Shown here in pieces: positions 1 through 10,528 of a DNA stretch of 64,000 nucleotides. The translations under genes were made by a program, and so were the position numbers. How positions within the stretch are numbered: position 1 is the stretch's first letter; each line of letters begins with the position of its first letter. The notes beneath the pieces were generated by a model. It had not been told where the DNA came from. It saw nothing but the letters and a program-made list of their open reading frames with translations, and searched no databases. The DNA comes from Candidatus Nitrotoga sp. LAW (GTDB taxonomy: Bacteria; Pseudomonadota; Gammaproteobacteria; Burkholderiales; Gallionellaceae): the NCBI GenBank assembly GCA_003402315.1, contig QFXI01000028.1, positions 1 to 64,000 on the forward strand, read 5' to 3'.

Positions 1-229
1 GGATCTCTGGTGTACCGGTTATGACGCCAGTCGTATTGCCGGGTAGCTAAATCCGGAAGAGATAACCGCTGAAAGCATCTAAGCGGGAAACTCGCCTTAA
101 GATGAGATTTCCCTGGGGACTTGATCCCCCTGAAGGGTCGTGGAAGACCACCACGTTGATAGGTCAGGTGTGGAAGCGCAGTAATGCGTTAAGCTAACTG
201 ATACTAATTGCCCGTGAGGCTTGACCCTA
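1..229 (+). rRNA. rrl: 23S ribosomal RNA, 3' end only
   Basis: This is the last part of a 23S rRNA gene, cut by the window start. The stretch has the highly conserved 3' domain VI wording (ggatctctggtgtaccggtt near the start, the aagcgggaaactcgcc helix, and a terminal gaggcttgaccc that pairs with the 5' end of 23S in intact genes). The 3' end is placed by analogy with the E. coli gene and may be off by a few bases. It is followed about 107 bases later by 5S rRNA, the usual rrn order. Confidence 0.95.
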
Positions 230-336
230 TAACATTAAATATTACAGGTTGCGTTGCAATCAAAACCAATTACTTCTTCCAGTTGATGGCTGATTGATTA
301 CCTGTTGATTCAGGTAGCCAGTTAGTCGACAGTTAT

Positions 337-450
337 GTCTGACGACCATAGCAAGTTGGTCCCACTCCTTCCCATCTCGAACAGGACAGTGAAACGACTT
401 CGCGCCGATGATAGTGTACATCCGTATGTGAAAGTAGGTCATCGTCAGAC
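337..450 (+). rRNA. rrf: 5S ribosomal RNA
   Basis: The 5' gtctgacgac and 3' atcgtcagac ends pair to form the terminal helix, and the interior carries the conserved ggtcccactccttcccatctcgaac-type loop and a gtgaaacgac segment followed by gccgatgatagt. The length of about 114 bases fits a bacterial 5S. It lies downstream of 23S on the same strand and just before a strong terminator, so it is the last gene of the rrn operon in this window. Confidence 0.93.
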
Positions 451-456
451 TCCTTA

Positions 457-497
457 TAAAACAAAAACCCTCTCCACCGTGAGAGGGTTTTTGTTTT
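457..497 (+). terminator. rrn operon rho-independent terminator
   Basis: An almost perfect palindrome has arms aaaacaaaaaccctct and agagggtttttgtttt around a short cacc/gtg loop, with a run of T on the + side. It stops the rRNA operon. Because the palindrome also has a T-run on the opposite strand, it could equally terminate purB, whose stop codon lies about 64 bases away on the minus strand, so it is probably bidirectional. Confidence 0.9.
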
Positions 498-560
498 ATG
501 GCTAAAATAACTCCCGTTTTGAGAGCAATAAGGTTTTGCGGTACAGGTAAAACTATTTCA

Positions 561-2030
<1,470 letters not shown>

Positions 2031-2178
2031 CTACGAGCTTTAAGGATGCGAAGTGGATCGAAGTCTGTAATTTTCTTCGGTGCGCCCATATGTCCCATAA
2101 AGTTGTACTGCAGAGCTAAATCTACCACGTAATGAACTGGCAACCTTAAAGAAAAGTTGTTCGCATTATCTTCTATTA

Positions 2179-3252
2179 TTACCGACTATGTGTAATGACG
2201 CCGCCACCTAGACAAATTTCACCATCGTAAAGTACTACCGACTGCCCTGGGGTAACAGCCCATTGTGCTTCATTAAATTCAATGTTGCCAAGGGTGTTAG
2301 ATAATGTGTTGAAGTGGCAGTTTACATCGGCTTGGCGGTAACGGATCTTAGCGGTGTAGTCACGTGTAATATCAGGCATTTGATTATCGATCCAGTGTAG
2401 TTCTGTTGCATCAAGAAATGTGGATAGCAAAGCTGGATGATCGTGTCCTTGAGCCACAATCAGGTGATTATTAGTAATGTCTTTGGCTGCCACGAACCAA
2501 GGCAGGCCTTGCCCGCCAATACCTAAGCCTTGACGTTGGCCAATAGTATAGAACGATAGGCCCATATGTTCCCCGACCATTTGGCCATCAGGTGTGTACA
2601 TCGGGCCGGGTTGGGCAGGCAGATAGCGGTTAAGGAATTCGCGGAACGGACGCTTGCCGATGAAGCAGATTCCAGTACTGTCTTTTTTTGCGTAGTTAGA
2701 CAGCTTGTGCTGGCGTGCAATTTCGCGCACCTGTGATTTTAGCAACATGCCTAGCGGGAACATTGTTTTGGACAGTTGTGCCTGATTTAAGCGATACAAA
2801 AAATAGCTTTGATCTTTGCTGCGGTCTGTTGCTTTTAGTAATTGATAGTTGTCGGTCACCTTGCGAATTTGCGCATAATGTCCAGTAGCAATGGAATCCG
2901 CCCCCATATTGACAGCGTGTTCCAGAAAAGCCTTAAATTTTATTTCAGAATTGCACAGGATATCCGGGTTGGGAGTGCGGCCAGCCGCATATTCGTGTAA
3001 AAAATGGCTGAATACGCGATCCTTGTATTCCTTTGCGAAATTTACCGTTTCGATAGGGATATCTATGGTGTCGGCAATGGAGACTGCATCTATCAGGTCT
3101 TGGCGTGAGGAACAATACTCGTCGTTGTCGTCATCTTCCCAGTTTTTCATAAACAGGCCAATGACCTTATAACCTTGTTGTTTCAGAAGTAGTGCGGTAA
3201 CAGCAGAATCCACTCCGCCAGATATGCCGACGACGATACATCCTTTAGTCAT
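2179..3252 (-). CDS. mnmA: tRNA-specific 2-thiouridylase MnmA
   Basis: MnmA adds sulfur to U34 of tRNA-Lys, tRNA-Glu and tRNA-Gln, taking the persulfide from a Tus-type relay and using ATP. The 357-residue protein begins with an ATP-binding PP-loop (SGGVDSAV, about residues 11-18). The two catalytic cysteines sit in [10 protein letters not shown] (about residue 100) and [12 protein letters not shown] (about residue 197). The C-terminal beta-barrel region is complete to the stop. No clear ribosome site precedes the ATG at 3252, but no other start fits the conserved N-terminus. It lies upstream of purB on the same strand with about 250 bases between, so cotranscription is possible. It diverges from tsaD across 267 bases that should hold both promoters. 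Confidence 0.96.
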   Translation of the reverse strand: MTKGCIVVGISGGVDSAVTALLLKQQGYKVIGLFMKNWEDDDNDEYCSSRQDLIDAVSIADTIDIPIETVNFAKEYKDRVFSHFLHEYAAGRTPNPDILCNSEIKFKAFLEHAVNMGADSIATGHYAQIRKVTDNYQLLKATDRSKDQSYFLYRLNQAQLSKTMFPLGMLLKSQVREIARQHKLSNYAKKDSTGICFIGKRPFREFLNRYLPAQPGPMYTPDGQMVGEHMGLSFYTIGQRQGLGIGGQGLPWFVAAKDITNNHLIVAQGHDHPALLSTFLDATELHWIDNQMPDITRDYTAKIRYRQADVNCHFNTLSNTLGNIEFNEAQWAVTPGQSVVLYDGEICLGGGVITHSR

Positions 3253-3519
3253 GATTGATCAATATAATTAGAGGGCAGAGTATGCCGTAGGGATGATATT
3301 TTACGCCGCTCTGCACACGTCGGCTACGGTGGTAGATATTGTCAGCGCGGATTTTTTCTGTTGTCATTTTAACCCGAGTCGTGCATAAATTTTCTGTTGC
3401 TGAAACTTGAAGCTGCCTCTGTTTAACGGGTGCTTTTTGCGCTCTGTATGTTGTGCATAGTGAGTACTAATACTTGCAAAACGCTACAATATCCCTCTCA
3501 CTATAAGATAGCTACCATT

Positions 3520-4542
3520 ATGAAACTGATCTTGGGTATTGAAAGTTCATGCGATGAAACGGGAGTCGCTTTATATCATACTGAACGTGGCTTGCTGGCT
3601 CATGCATTACATACCCAAGTGGCCATGCACGACGAATATGGCGGCGTAGTGCCAGAGTTGGCGTCACGCGATCATATTTGTCGCATGCTTCCCTTAATAC
3701 GCTTGATAGTTGATGAAGCAAAATGCTGTCTGAAAGATGTGGACGCAATCGCTTATACCCAAGGCCCCGGTTTATCTGGTGCATTATTGGTAGGCGCAAG
3801 TGTTGCTTGTTCACTGGCGTATTCTCTGAATATCTCTGCCATTGGTATACACCATTTAGAAGGACATTTGTTGTCACCTCTATTATCCGACACCACACTG
3901 AAATTTCCTTTCATCGCGCTATTAGTTTCCGGTGGACATACCCAGCTTATGTGCGTGGATGGTGTAGGAAAATATACCTTATTAGGAGAGACATTGGACG
4001 ATGCCGCTGGTGAAGCTTTCGATAAGAGCGCCAAGCTTCTTGGCCTTTGCTACCCAGGAGGCCCCGAACTGGCTAAGCTGGCTAATCAAGGCCGGCCAGG
4101 CCGATTCCATTTGCCGCGCCCCATGCAACATAGCGGTAATTTGGATTTCAGCTTCAGCGGATTGAAAACTGCAGTACTAACCCTAACTCGTCAACACACA
4201 TTAGATGAACAAACTCGTGCCGACATTGCTTATGCAACGCAAGAAGCAATCGTGGAAGTGCTGACCATCAAGTCGTTGGCTGCACTAAAACAAACGGGAC
4301 TTAATCAATTAGTGATCGCTGGCGGAGTAGGTGCAAACCAACAACTTCGTGTGCAACTAAAACAAGCTGCCAGCAAAAACGGCTTTCGAGTGTTTTATCC
4401 TGATCTTGAATTTTGCACTGATAATGGTGCCATGATTGCCTTTGCTGCTGCGCTACGCCTGGAAGAGCAAGAAACGAAAAGCGATTATCGTTTCAACGTC
4501 AATCCGCGCTGGGACTTGCGACAACTCAACTATTCCAAATGA
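3520..4542 (+). CDS. tsaD: tRNA threonylcarbamoyladenosine biosynthesis protein TsaD
   Basis: TsaD transfers the threonylcarbamoyl group from TC-AMP to A37 of ANN-decoding tRNAs, working with TsaB and TsaE. The chosen ATG at 3520 gives 340 residues starting [15 protein letters not shown], the family N-terminus; an upstream in-frame start would add 30 residues without homology. The ASKHA fold signs are visible: the metal-binding HHLEGH motif near residue 110, the SGGHTQL segment near residue 136, and the C-terminal [13 protein letters not shown] motif. The 3' end overlaps the 3' end of plsY by 13 bases on the opposite strand. Essential gene, secure call. Confidence 0.97.
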   Translation: MKLILGIESSCDETGVALYHTERGLLAHALHTQVAMHDEYGGVVPELASRDHICRMLPLIRLIVDEAKCCLKDVDAIAYTQGPGLSGALLVGASVACSLAYSLNISAIGIHHLEGHLLSPLLSDTTLKFPFIALLVSGGHTQLMCVDGVGKYTLLGETLDDAAGEAFDKSAKLLGLCYPGGPELAKLANQGRPGRFHLPRPMQHSGNLDFSFSGLKTAVLTLTRQHTLDEQTRADIAYATQEAIVEVLTIKSLAALKQTGLNQLVIAGGVGANQQLRVQLKQAASKNGFRVFYPDLEFCTDNGAMIAFAAALRLEEQETKSDYRFNVNPRWDLRQLNYSK

Positions 4543-5144
4543 TTGTCTTCCTTCTGGGCAATGTGGCTTTCCTTGCCCGCCAACAAATTTTGAATATTGC
4601 TCTTGTGGCGCCAGATTAACAATAATGACATTCCGACCAACGCCAGTACATATTCAGATGGCAAAGCCAATACCATGGCAAAGATAGGTGCACCTATGGC
4701 CGCTAGTAATGCCGCTAGTGAAGATAGGCGGAACACCATTGCAACTAATATCCACGTCGCCAATACTGCCAAGCCCAACCACGCATTAAGTGCCAACAGT
4801 ACACCCAATGCAGTAGCCACGCCCTTGCCGCCTTTGAAGTGCAGGAAAACAGGAAAAAGGTGACCAATGAATACTGCAAGCGCTACTGCCACAATCAGTA
4901 GCGAATTACCAGGCTGCGGCTCAAAATGTTGAGCCAGCCACACTGCTAGCCAGCCCTTTGCCGCATCACCCAATAATGTCAATATCGCAGCCCATTTATT
5001 TCCGCTACGTAGCACATTGGTTGCGCCTGGGTTATGTGAACCGTAAGTGCGTGGATCGGGCAATGTAAACAATCGGCTCATTATCACCGCGAAAGAAACC
5101 GAACCCAATAAATAGGCACATAAAACAAAAACCAAGATAATCAT
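4530..5144 (-). CDS. plsY: Glycerol-3-phosphate acyltransferase PlsY
   Basis: PlsY is the inner-membrane enzyme that acylates glycerol-3-phosphate using acyl-phosphate made by PlsX, the first step of phospholipid synthesis. The 204-residue protein has about five membrane segments. It carries the family motifs [12 protein letters not shown] (about residues 35-46) and [17 protein letters not shown] (about residues 95-111). The ATG at 5144 was chosen because it starts the first hydrophobic segment and gives the family length; the longer frame starts 10 residues earlier. It converges on tsaD with a 13-base overlap and diverges from folB. Confidence 0.95.
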   Translation of the reverse strand: MIILVFVLCAYLLGSVSFAVIMSRLFTLPDPRTYGSHNPGATNVLRSGNKWAAILTLLGDAAKGWLAVWLAQHFEPQPGNSLLIVAVALAVFIGHLFPVFLHFKGGKGVATALGVLLALNAWLGLAVLATWILVAMVFRLSSLAALLAAIGAPIFAMVLALPSEYVLALVGMSLLLIWRHKSNIQNLLAGKESHIAQKEDNHLE

Positions 5145-5233
5145 TTGAAATACCTTAAAATGCGCTAGTGGCAAACTCTTTTTTTGAATTTTTTAAAATA
5201 AACAAACGCCAATTAAACTCAAGCAGCTTTTTC

Positions 5234-5590
5234 ATGGATATTATTTTTCTACGCGAACTTAAAGTCGAAACGCTCATCGGTATCTACGAATGGGAGAAGC
5301 GCGTTCCGCAAATTCTACAGCTAGATATGGAGATTGCCCTGCCGAATACTCGTGCCTGTCAGAGTGACGATATACACGATGCACTTGATTATTCTGAAAT
5401 TGTGCGTCACATTCAAAGCGCGCTAAGCAGTCAGCACTTCAATCTATTAGAGGCACTTGCAGAACGTATTGCCCAGATTCTGCTGGCCGATTTCAATGTG
5501 CCATGGGCTAAAATCAGCGTCGCCAAATTAAATGCTATTCGTGATAGCCGCATGGTAGGTATCAGCATTGAACGCGGGCAGCTTAAATAA
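5234..5590 (+). CDS. folB: Dihydroneopterin aldolase
   Basis: FolB converts 7,8-dihydroneopterin to 6-hydroxymethyl-dihydropterin and glycolaldehyde in folate synthesis. The 118-residue protein starts at MDIIFLRELKVETLIG and has the substrate-binding IGIYEWEK segment near residue 17 and the catalytic lysine in ISVAKLNAI near residue 100, both as in E. coli FolB (122 residues). An in-frame upstream start at 5168 would add 22 low-complexity residues and is unlikely. The gene faces tyrS tail to tail with a 32-base gap. A pteridine reductase gene about 38 kb away may belong to the same pathway. Confidence 0.94.
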   Translation: MDIIFLRELKVETLIGIYEWEKRVPQILQLDMEIALPNTRACQSDDIHDALDYSEIVRHIQSALSSQHFNLLEALAERIAQILLADFNVPWAKISVAKLNAIRDSRMVGISIERGQLK

Positions 5591-5622
5591 AACTGATACT
5601 AAATTAAAATGACTCATTCATC

Positions 5623-6819
5623 TTAGCCCACCGTCACCCGCGCAAATTTACGCTTACCTACCTGGGTTACCACCACTGCACCTGTTTGTAGTTGCAGGGC
5701 TTTGTCAATTACCCGTTCGCCATCCAGTTTTACTGCACCCTGAGTAATCATACGCAAAGCTTCTGACGTGCTTTCTACCAGCCCAGCTTGCTTGAGTAAT
5801 TGAGCAATACCGATAGTCCCTGTACTAGCGGAAATCGTAACTTTGGGCATATCCTCCGGTAGCACGCCTTGTTTAAATCGCGTCTCGAATTCAGTCAACG
5901 CTTTTTCTGCTGCAGCTCGGTTATGAAAACGCGTAACTATTTCTTGTGCAAACAACACTTTAATATCTCGCGGATTACGCTCGTTCTCTACCTCTGTGCG
6001 CCATTTGGCAATGGTCGTCATCGATTCAAATGACAGCAACTCCAGATAACACCACATTAATTTGTCTGAAATAGACATTAACTTGCCAAACATTTCCTGT
6101 GGTGACTCGGTGATGCCAATATAATTACCAAGAGATTTGGACATCTTGTTTACGCCATCCAACCCTAATAATAAAGGCATAGTCAGCACGCACTGCGGAG
6201 GTTGTCCATCATGTTTTTGCAGTTCGCGCCCCATGAGCAGGTTAAATTTCTGGTCTGAACCACCTAATTCTAGGTCAGCTTTAAGCGCCACCGAATCGTA
6301 ACCTTGTATCAGGGGGTAGATAAACTCATGGATAGCGATTGCCTGATTGCTCTTGTAGCGCTTACCGAAATCATCGCGCTCCAGCATGCGCGCAACTGTA
6401 TGGGTCGCCGCTAACTTAATTAAATCAGCCGCGCTAAATTTGTCCATCCAAGTAGAATTAAAAACAATTTCGGTTTTATCTGGATCCAGTACCTTGAATA
6501 CTTGCTCACGGTAGCTCTCTGCATTTGCCAATACCTGTTCACGTGATAGGGGTGGACGAGTTGCGTTTTTACCAGTTGGATCGCCTATCATGCCAGTAAA
6601 ATCACCAATCAAAAATAGAGCATGGTGACCCAGCTCCTGTAGCTGCCGCATTTTGTTGAGTAATACAGTATGTCCAAGATGCAAGTCCGGTGCGGTTGGA
6701 TCAAATCCGGCTTTGATGCGCAAAGGGCGACCTAGTACTAATTTGTGATTTAACTCAGTTTCTAACAGTAGCTCGTCGCAACCACGTTTAATCACATCTA
6801 TTGTTTCTTGTAAAATCAT
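5623..6819 (-). CDS. tyrS: Tyrosyl-tRNA synthetase
   Basis: This class I synthetase charges tRNA-Tyr with tyrosine. The 398-residue protein carries the HLGH motif (about residues 47-50) and KMSKS (about residue 231), the two ATP-site signatures, and ends with an S4-type RNA-binding domain ([13 protein letters not shown]). The arrangement with a short N-terminal arm before HLGH fits the TyrZ-like branch more than E. coli TyrS. The ATG at 6819 was preferred to an in-frame TTG three codons upstream; neither has a strong ribosome site. It faces folB tail to tail. Confidence 0.95.
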   Translation of the reverse strand: MILQETIDVIKRGCDELLLETELNHKLVLGRPLRIKAGFDPTAPDLHLGHTVLLNKMRQLQELGHHALFLIGDFTGMIGDPTGKNATRPPLSREQVLANAESYREQVFKVLDPDKTEIVFNSTWMDKFSAADLIKLAATHTVARMLERDDFGKRYKSNQAIAIHEFIYPLIQGYDSVALKADLELGGSDQKFNLLMGRELQKHDGQPPQCVLTMPLLLGLDGVNKMSKSLGNYIGITESPQEMFGKLMSISDKLMWCYLELLSFESMTTIAKWRTEVENERNPRDIKVLFAQEIVTRFHNRAAAEKALTEFETRFKQGVLPEDMPKVTISASTGTIGIAQLLKQAGLVESTSEALRMITQGAVKLDGERVIDKALQLQTGAVVVTQVGKRKFARVTVG

Positions 6820-7022
6820 GTTGAGCAAATTATTTTATGTTTGTTATCAATTGGATCAAATGATCGCTCATCCGTAATGCTAAATGGTGCTCGCATTTGT
6901 ACGGATATTTTTGATTTATTTGAATAGCGATAAACACGTCTGCGCATTTGAGACCTATCACAGCTTAATGGCTGACTCTGTAAGCCACACATTAAGTGCT
7001 GTACTTCGAAAGTGAATCCGCA

Positions 7023-7628
7023 TTATTTTAATTCTTCAACTGCAATTCCATATTCAGAAGTCCATGGAACAGGCCATGCCCAAACAGTTAATGAGAATTT
7101 AGTTCCAGATGTTACGTCAAGAACTTGATGAGGGTGCGTAACCTGTCCCGGCCAAAAAAGAGCATGTCCAACAGGAAGATCCTTATTATTATAATCTTGC
7201 CGAGGGAAAACAAGATCGCCTCCAGTAAAGTCATCATTGAGCTTTACAAGCATAGATACAAGAGAGACGTCATGATGCAGCTTCATATTTTTTACATCAT
7301 TTGGTCCATAACGTACAAAATAAGGAGAGGTAAATCCTAGAATATTTAGCAGTGGGAATACATAAAGAAGAGAAGGGAGACATTTGTCCATGATTTGTTT
7401 ACAAATGTCTATTGAAAATATCCTGCTTAAATTATAAAGATTAAGCTCGGAAGCGGAGTATCCATCTGGATTGTGTGCATAAAATAATTCCGGTCTCGAA
7501 TCTAACTCCTTAATAAGAGCCGCACAATATTCAGGCGTCCAAAAAGGAGTGGAATAGATGTCATTAGCGACTTCCGTGAATATTCCGCACTTATTTGCTA
7601 TGTAATCTTTGCTATGTAGCATGTTCAT
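7023..7628 (-). CDS. 2-oxoglutarate/Fe(II)-dependent oxygenase, prolyl-4-hydroxylase type
   Basis: The 201-residue protein has the jelly-roll signature of the P4H-like 2OG-Fe(II) oxygenases. An H-x-D iron pair is seen in KLHHDVSLVSMLV (about residues 117-120), then FTGGDLVFPR, then the distal histidine in WPGQVTHPHQV (about residue 168), followed by GTKFSLTVWAWP where a lysine takes the place of the usual arginine that binds 2-oxoglutarate. The substrate cannot be told. The gene is visibly more AT-rich than its neighbours and stands alone between tyrS and a long non-coding stretch, which suggests acquisition. Two ATGs six bases apart can start it (7628 and 7622). Confidence 0.75.
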   Translation of the reverse strand: MNMLHSKDYIANKCGIFTEVANDIYSTPFWTPEYCAALIKELDSRPELFYAHNPDGYSASELNLYNLSRIFSIDICKQIMDKCLPSLLYVFPLLNILGFTSPYFVRYGPNDVKNMKLHHDVSLVSMLVKLNDDFTGGDLVFPRQDYNNKDLPVGHALFWPGQVTHPHQVLDVTSGTKFSLTVWAWPVPWTSEYGIAVEELK

Positions 7629-7981
7629 TTTATTTAGTTTGTTTCAAATAAAAGCCAGAACTCCTGATTTAGTCAGCATGTGACTACGCTATAAAATACA
7701 TGTATCTGTTGCTGTCCGTCATTGTAAAGTCGACCATTAAACAGTGGGCTTTTGTCTTAAATCGATTGAAAGAATAATTGGGTTTCGACTTAATGGGCAA
7801 CTCTATAAAAGTCCTCAATGATCAGTGTCGCACTTTGATACACATTGCTACATTACGTACATTCAAATTTCAATAAATCAGGCCGACTTTTTATTATTTC
7901 CTAAGGTTTCGGAGTTTAAAAAACCCCATAAAATAATTTAATTTATTGATTTTAATAGTTAAACTATATATTGAGAAGAGT

Positions 7982-8146
7982 ATGGCAATGATTGCCTTGC
8001 AAATAGCCAAAACAATTCAGAAAGCCATAGTGAATAATGGCACAAAAGTGGTGGAACTTCCAGAGTTAACCTTGTTCTATATATGGTTTAAATTTGAACA
8101 GGTGACCGTAATTGATCGTTATGCGATGCGCCGCGAAGAATTGTAA
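7982..8146 (+). CDS. Possible small protein, 54 residues, unknown
   Basis: A 54-codon frame begins at an ATG preceded by a gagaag ribosome-like site at suitable spacing. It codes for a mixed hydrophobic and charged peptide starting MAMIALQIAKTIQ. No family is recognised and the frame could be chance in AT-rich DNA. No neighbouring gene suggests a role. It is included because nothing else explains this stretch. Confidence 0.22.
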   Translation: MAMIALQIAKTIQKAIVNNGTKVVELPELTLFYIWFKFEQVTVIDRYAMRREEL

Positions 8147-8159
8147 GAGCTAGGGGAGG

Positions 8160-8233
8160 GCTGATTAATTCGCGCTTTAGAAGTTACACATTTAAAATCA
8201 AATAGATATATGCGAAATTTTGAATTAATCAGC
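8160..8233. repeat. Inverted-repeat pair, possible MITE-like remnant
   Basis: The left arm gctgattaattc (8160-8171) and the right arm gaattaatcagc (8222-8233) are exact inverse copies separated by 50 bases. The similarity continues imperfectly outward: on the left gagctaggggag and, read from the other strand, tagcctaaagaggc on the right. Such ends on a short AT-rich core resemble a miniature element or a collapsed insertion sequence. No clear target duplication was found. Confidence 0.35.
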
Positions 8234-8370
8234 GCCTCTTTAGGCTATTAAGTAAGCAACTGAAGAGGGGTTGTATGCTGAAGCAGTGGCGAAATGGTAC
8301 TTACAAAAGTTGCACTTCAGAGTTGAATCCGCCACTGTTTGTGGGATCTATTAATAAAACTTGTCTCGTA

Positions 8371-9318
8371 TTAATGAAGAACCACAAAAGGCTTGAATCC
8401 CAGGCGCAATTGCAATTTTTCTGCGACAGCGCGTGCCTCATCCTGTGTAGGATAAGGGCCGCTATGTACGCGTACGATGTCATCGTTCTTCTGATACAAC
8501 TCGATGTGTTTGCCACTACCCTCAAATTCAATATTCATGCGCGCGAGAAAGCTCTCAGCGCTCTGTTGTGACCGGAATGCGCCCAGTTGCAAATACACAT
8601 TTGAGCTTGTTGCGGATTCGCTTGAAACAGGTAGTGTGGCGACTGGCGTTAAGGGAGTAACAATTACCGAATCGGCTACTCCGATAGGCGGAGTTTGGAT
8701 GTTACTGTCTGCTACTACCAAGCTTTCTACTTCCACCAATACCTCAGCACTGCCATTATCTACAATGCCAAGTTTATGCGCCGCGACATATGAAAGATCA
8801 ATGATACGTTCACGCAGAAATGGACCTCTGTCATTTACACGCACCACTACCGATTTCTTGTTATTAAGGTTAGTTACGCGCGCGTAACTGGGCACAGGCA
8901 ACGTAGGGTGGGCGGCAGTCATACCATACATATCATATACTTCGCCGCTGGCAGTGCGTTTGCCGTGGAATTTCTTCCCATACCAAGAAGCAATGCCCCG
9001 CTCTTTAAATTTACTAGGCATAGTTAGAGGCGTGTACGTCTTTCCTAGGGCAGTATATTGGTTGTTGGCAAAACGGTGTAATGGTTCAACACGCGGTACT
9101 GCATTAGGGATGGCATCTAAATTGGCTGGTGCATTGGCACCAGGACCGTCACCGTCCCAATAACCACCACGCTTGGGCTGAACAGGCGGGGTAGCTTGTG
9201 CTTCAATTACCGGAGCAGGTGTACTGCGTGTGTCCTCCTTGCGCGTAGGTGCGCCGCTGCATGCCGTAAGGATGATTGCTGTAAACAGTATCAGTCCAGT
9301 TTGTTTATTCACTTGCAT
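8371..9318 (-). CDS. rlpA: RlpA family septal ring lipoprotein (lytic transglycosylase)
   Basis: RlpA is an outer-membrane lipoprotein that binds and, in some species, cleaves glycan strands stripped of peptides. The 315-residue precursor has a lipoprotein signal with the lipobox LTAC and Cys20 as lipidation site. The double-psi beta-barrel domain has GIASWYGKKFHGKRTASGE and the RVNDRGPF segment. A C-terminal SPOR domain (about residues 240-315) binds denuded peptidoglycan. In related genomes it follows rodA closely. Here 1.2 kb of transposon and efflux-gene debris lies between them, so cotranscription with the rod genes is probably broken or weakened. Confidence 0.93.
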   Translation of the reverse strand: MQVNKQTGLILFTAIILTACSGAPTRKEDTRSTPAPVIEAQATPPVQPKRGGYWDGDGPGANAPANLDAIPNAVPRVEPLHRFANNQYTALGKTYTPLTMPSKFKERGIASWYGKKFHGKRTASGEVYDMYGMTAAHPTLPVPSYARVTNLNNKKSVVVRVNDRGPFLRERIIDLSYVAAHKLGIVDNGSAEVLVEVESLVVADSNIQTPPIGVADSVIVTPLTPVATLPVSSESATSSNVYLQLGAFRSQQSAESFLARMNIEFEGSGKHIELYQKNDDIVRVHSGPYPTQDEARAVAEKLQLRLGFKPFVVLH

Positions 9319-9657
9319 AGCTCCCTATTTATCATTTCATATATTAAATACATTTTTAATTTTATGAAGGATATTGAATAGATGAAGTATAACGTAATCT
9401 TTCCAAATTTATTCAACCCAGACTGCTGATGCGCAACTCACGCTAAAAATGGGCATCAACATTTGGTTAAACTTAAAACAGGGGTGTCAAATAAAGCAAA
9501 GAATGACGCAAACGATTGGCAGCAGGGTGATGCGGGTTTACCTGATTAGAAAGTGTTTCACCATCTTTCGGGCAAAATATTGCTAACAGATCATGCCGGC
9601 GGATAAAGCTGGCGATTGGTAATTAATTTTTTATGGATTATTGAACAGCCCGTTGAA
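9319..9657. other. 339-base stretch without a gene
   Basis: No coding frame or RNA motif is recognised. It should hold the rlpA promoter on the minus strand and lies next to the decayed efflux gene, so part of it may be debris. Confidence 0.5.
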
Positions 9658-9985
9658 TTACGTTTGTTTGCTCCCTCCTCCCTCCAACCCACGAATGAGT
9701 CCTACGCTAGTGACCAAGGATTGAGCTTTGAGCGCCAACAATCCTCGATCGGCCTGCAAAGCTACGGTTTGCGCGGTCGATACTATCCAGATAGGTCACC
9801 GCACCATTCTGGTATCGATAGTTGGCAAGCATTTCGGCCTTGTGTGCAGAAATCGTAGCCGCAGTTTGCTTGATAATTTGCTGTTTCAAGTATTTCAGGC
9901 GCGCCAACTCATCTTCAACTTGCTGGAATGCCTGCAAAACTGCAGCACGATACCCTTGCCCCGCTTGATCCAAAATTGCCTTAGA
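9658..9985 (-). pseudogene. C-terminal remnant of a NodT/TolC-type efflux outer-membrane protein
   Basis: The minus strand reads GYRAAVLQAFQQVEDELA and later RYQNGAVTYLD, the typical repeat region near the end of outer-membrane factors of RND pumps. After YLDSI a one-base shift in the frame is needed; the next frame then reads ALQADRGLLALKAQSLVTS and VGLIRGLEGG to a stop at 9658-9660, the expected C-terminus. So this is only the last quarter of the gene, with a frameshift near 9780. Its upstream part has been replaced by the IS5-type fragment that starts about 9990. No pump genes remain nearby. Confidence 0.75.
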
Positions 9986-10025
9986 GCCTGCTCACGATCT
10001 TACTGAAATCTGGGACAATATCCGA

Positions 10026-10469
10026 ATGCGCAAGAAAAAATACCCAAGCGACATCAGCCGCGAGCAGATCAGACCCTTTCTGGAAGGGGCGCGCAAGCGT
10101 ACCAAGCCCCGCACGGTGGATTTGTATGAGGTCTGGAGCGCGGTACTGTACCTGCTCAAGAGCGGCTGTCAGTGGCGAATGCTACTGAGGGAGTTTCCGA
10201 AATGGCGCACCGTGCACTCCTATTTTGCCAAGTGGAGTGAGCAGGATGAGGAAGGAATGAGCCTGCTGGAACGGGCGTTAAAAAATTAGGTTGGCGCGGC
10301 CCGCGAGAAACAGGTGCGCAGCGCCATGCCCACACGATTGATTGTGGACGCGCAGAGCGTGAAGAACACAGACACAGCCGGGAGCAAGGGCTATGATGCG
10401 GGCAAGAAAATCTTTCTATATAGTCGCCAGTTTGCACAACCGACAAAACAGTTGTCTCTAAATAAATGA
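10026..10469 (+). pseudogene. IS5-family transposase fragment with in-frame stop
   Basis: The frame from the ATG at 10026 codes for the DUF4096-type N-terminal domain of IS5-group transposases (MRKKKYPSDISREQIRPFLE, then SGCQWRMLL and FPKWRTVHSYFAKW). It is interrupted by TAG at 10287-10289, where a CAG glutamine codon is expected. The same frame goes on through LIVDAQSVKNTDT, which carries the first catalytic aspartate, and GSKGYDAGKKI, after which the similarity ends and unrelated sequence follows to a stop at 10467-10469. The element is thus both truncated and carries a nonsense codon, and is dead. Sequence before the ATG (agagcctgctcacgatctta) may be its left end. Confidence 0.8.
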
Positions 10470-10528
10470 TTAGGTTCAAAGCTAATCACATCATGAACTT
10501 ACTATGCTTTAACCGCAAACGTGGTTCG

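Larger units (their letters stand above)
7629..8370. other. 742-base AT-rich stretch without a secure gene
   Basis: No recognisable gene lies here. It contains one short open frame with a plausible start (7982-8146) and an inverted-repeat pair at 8160-8233, both listed separately. The composition is AT-rich like the adjacent oxygenase gene, so the block may have come in together with it. Confidence 0.5.
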
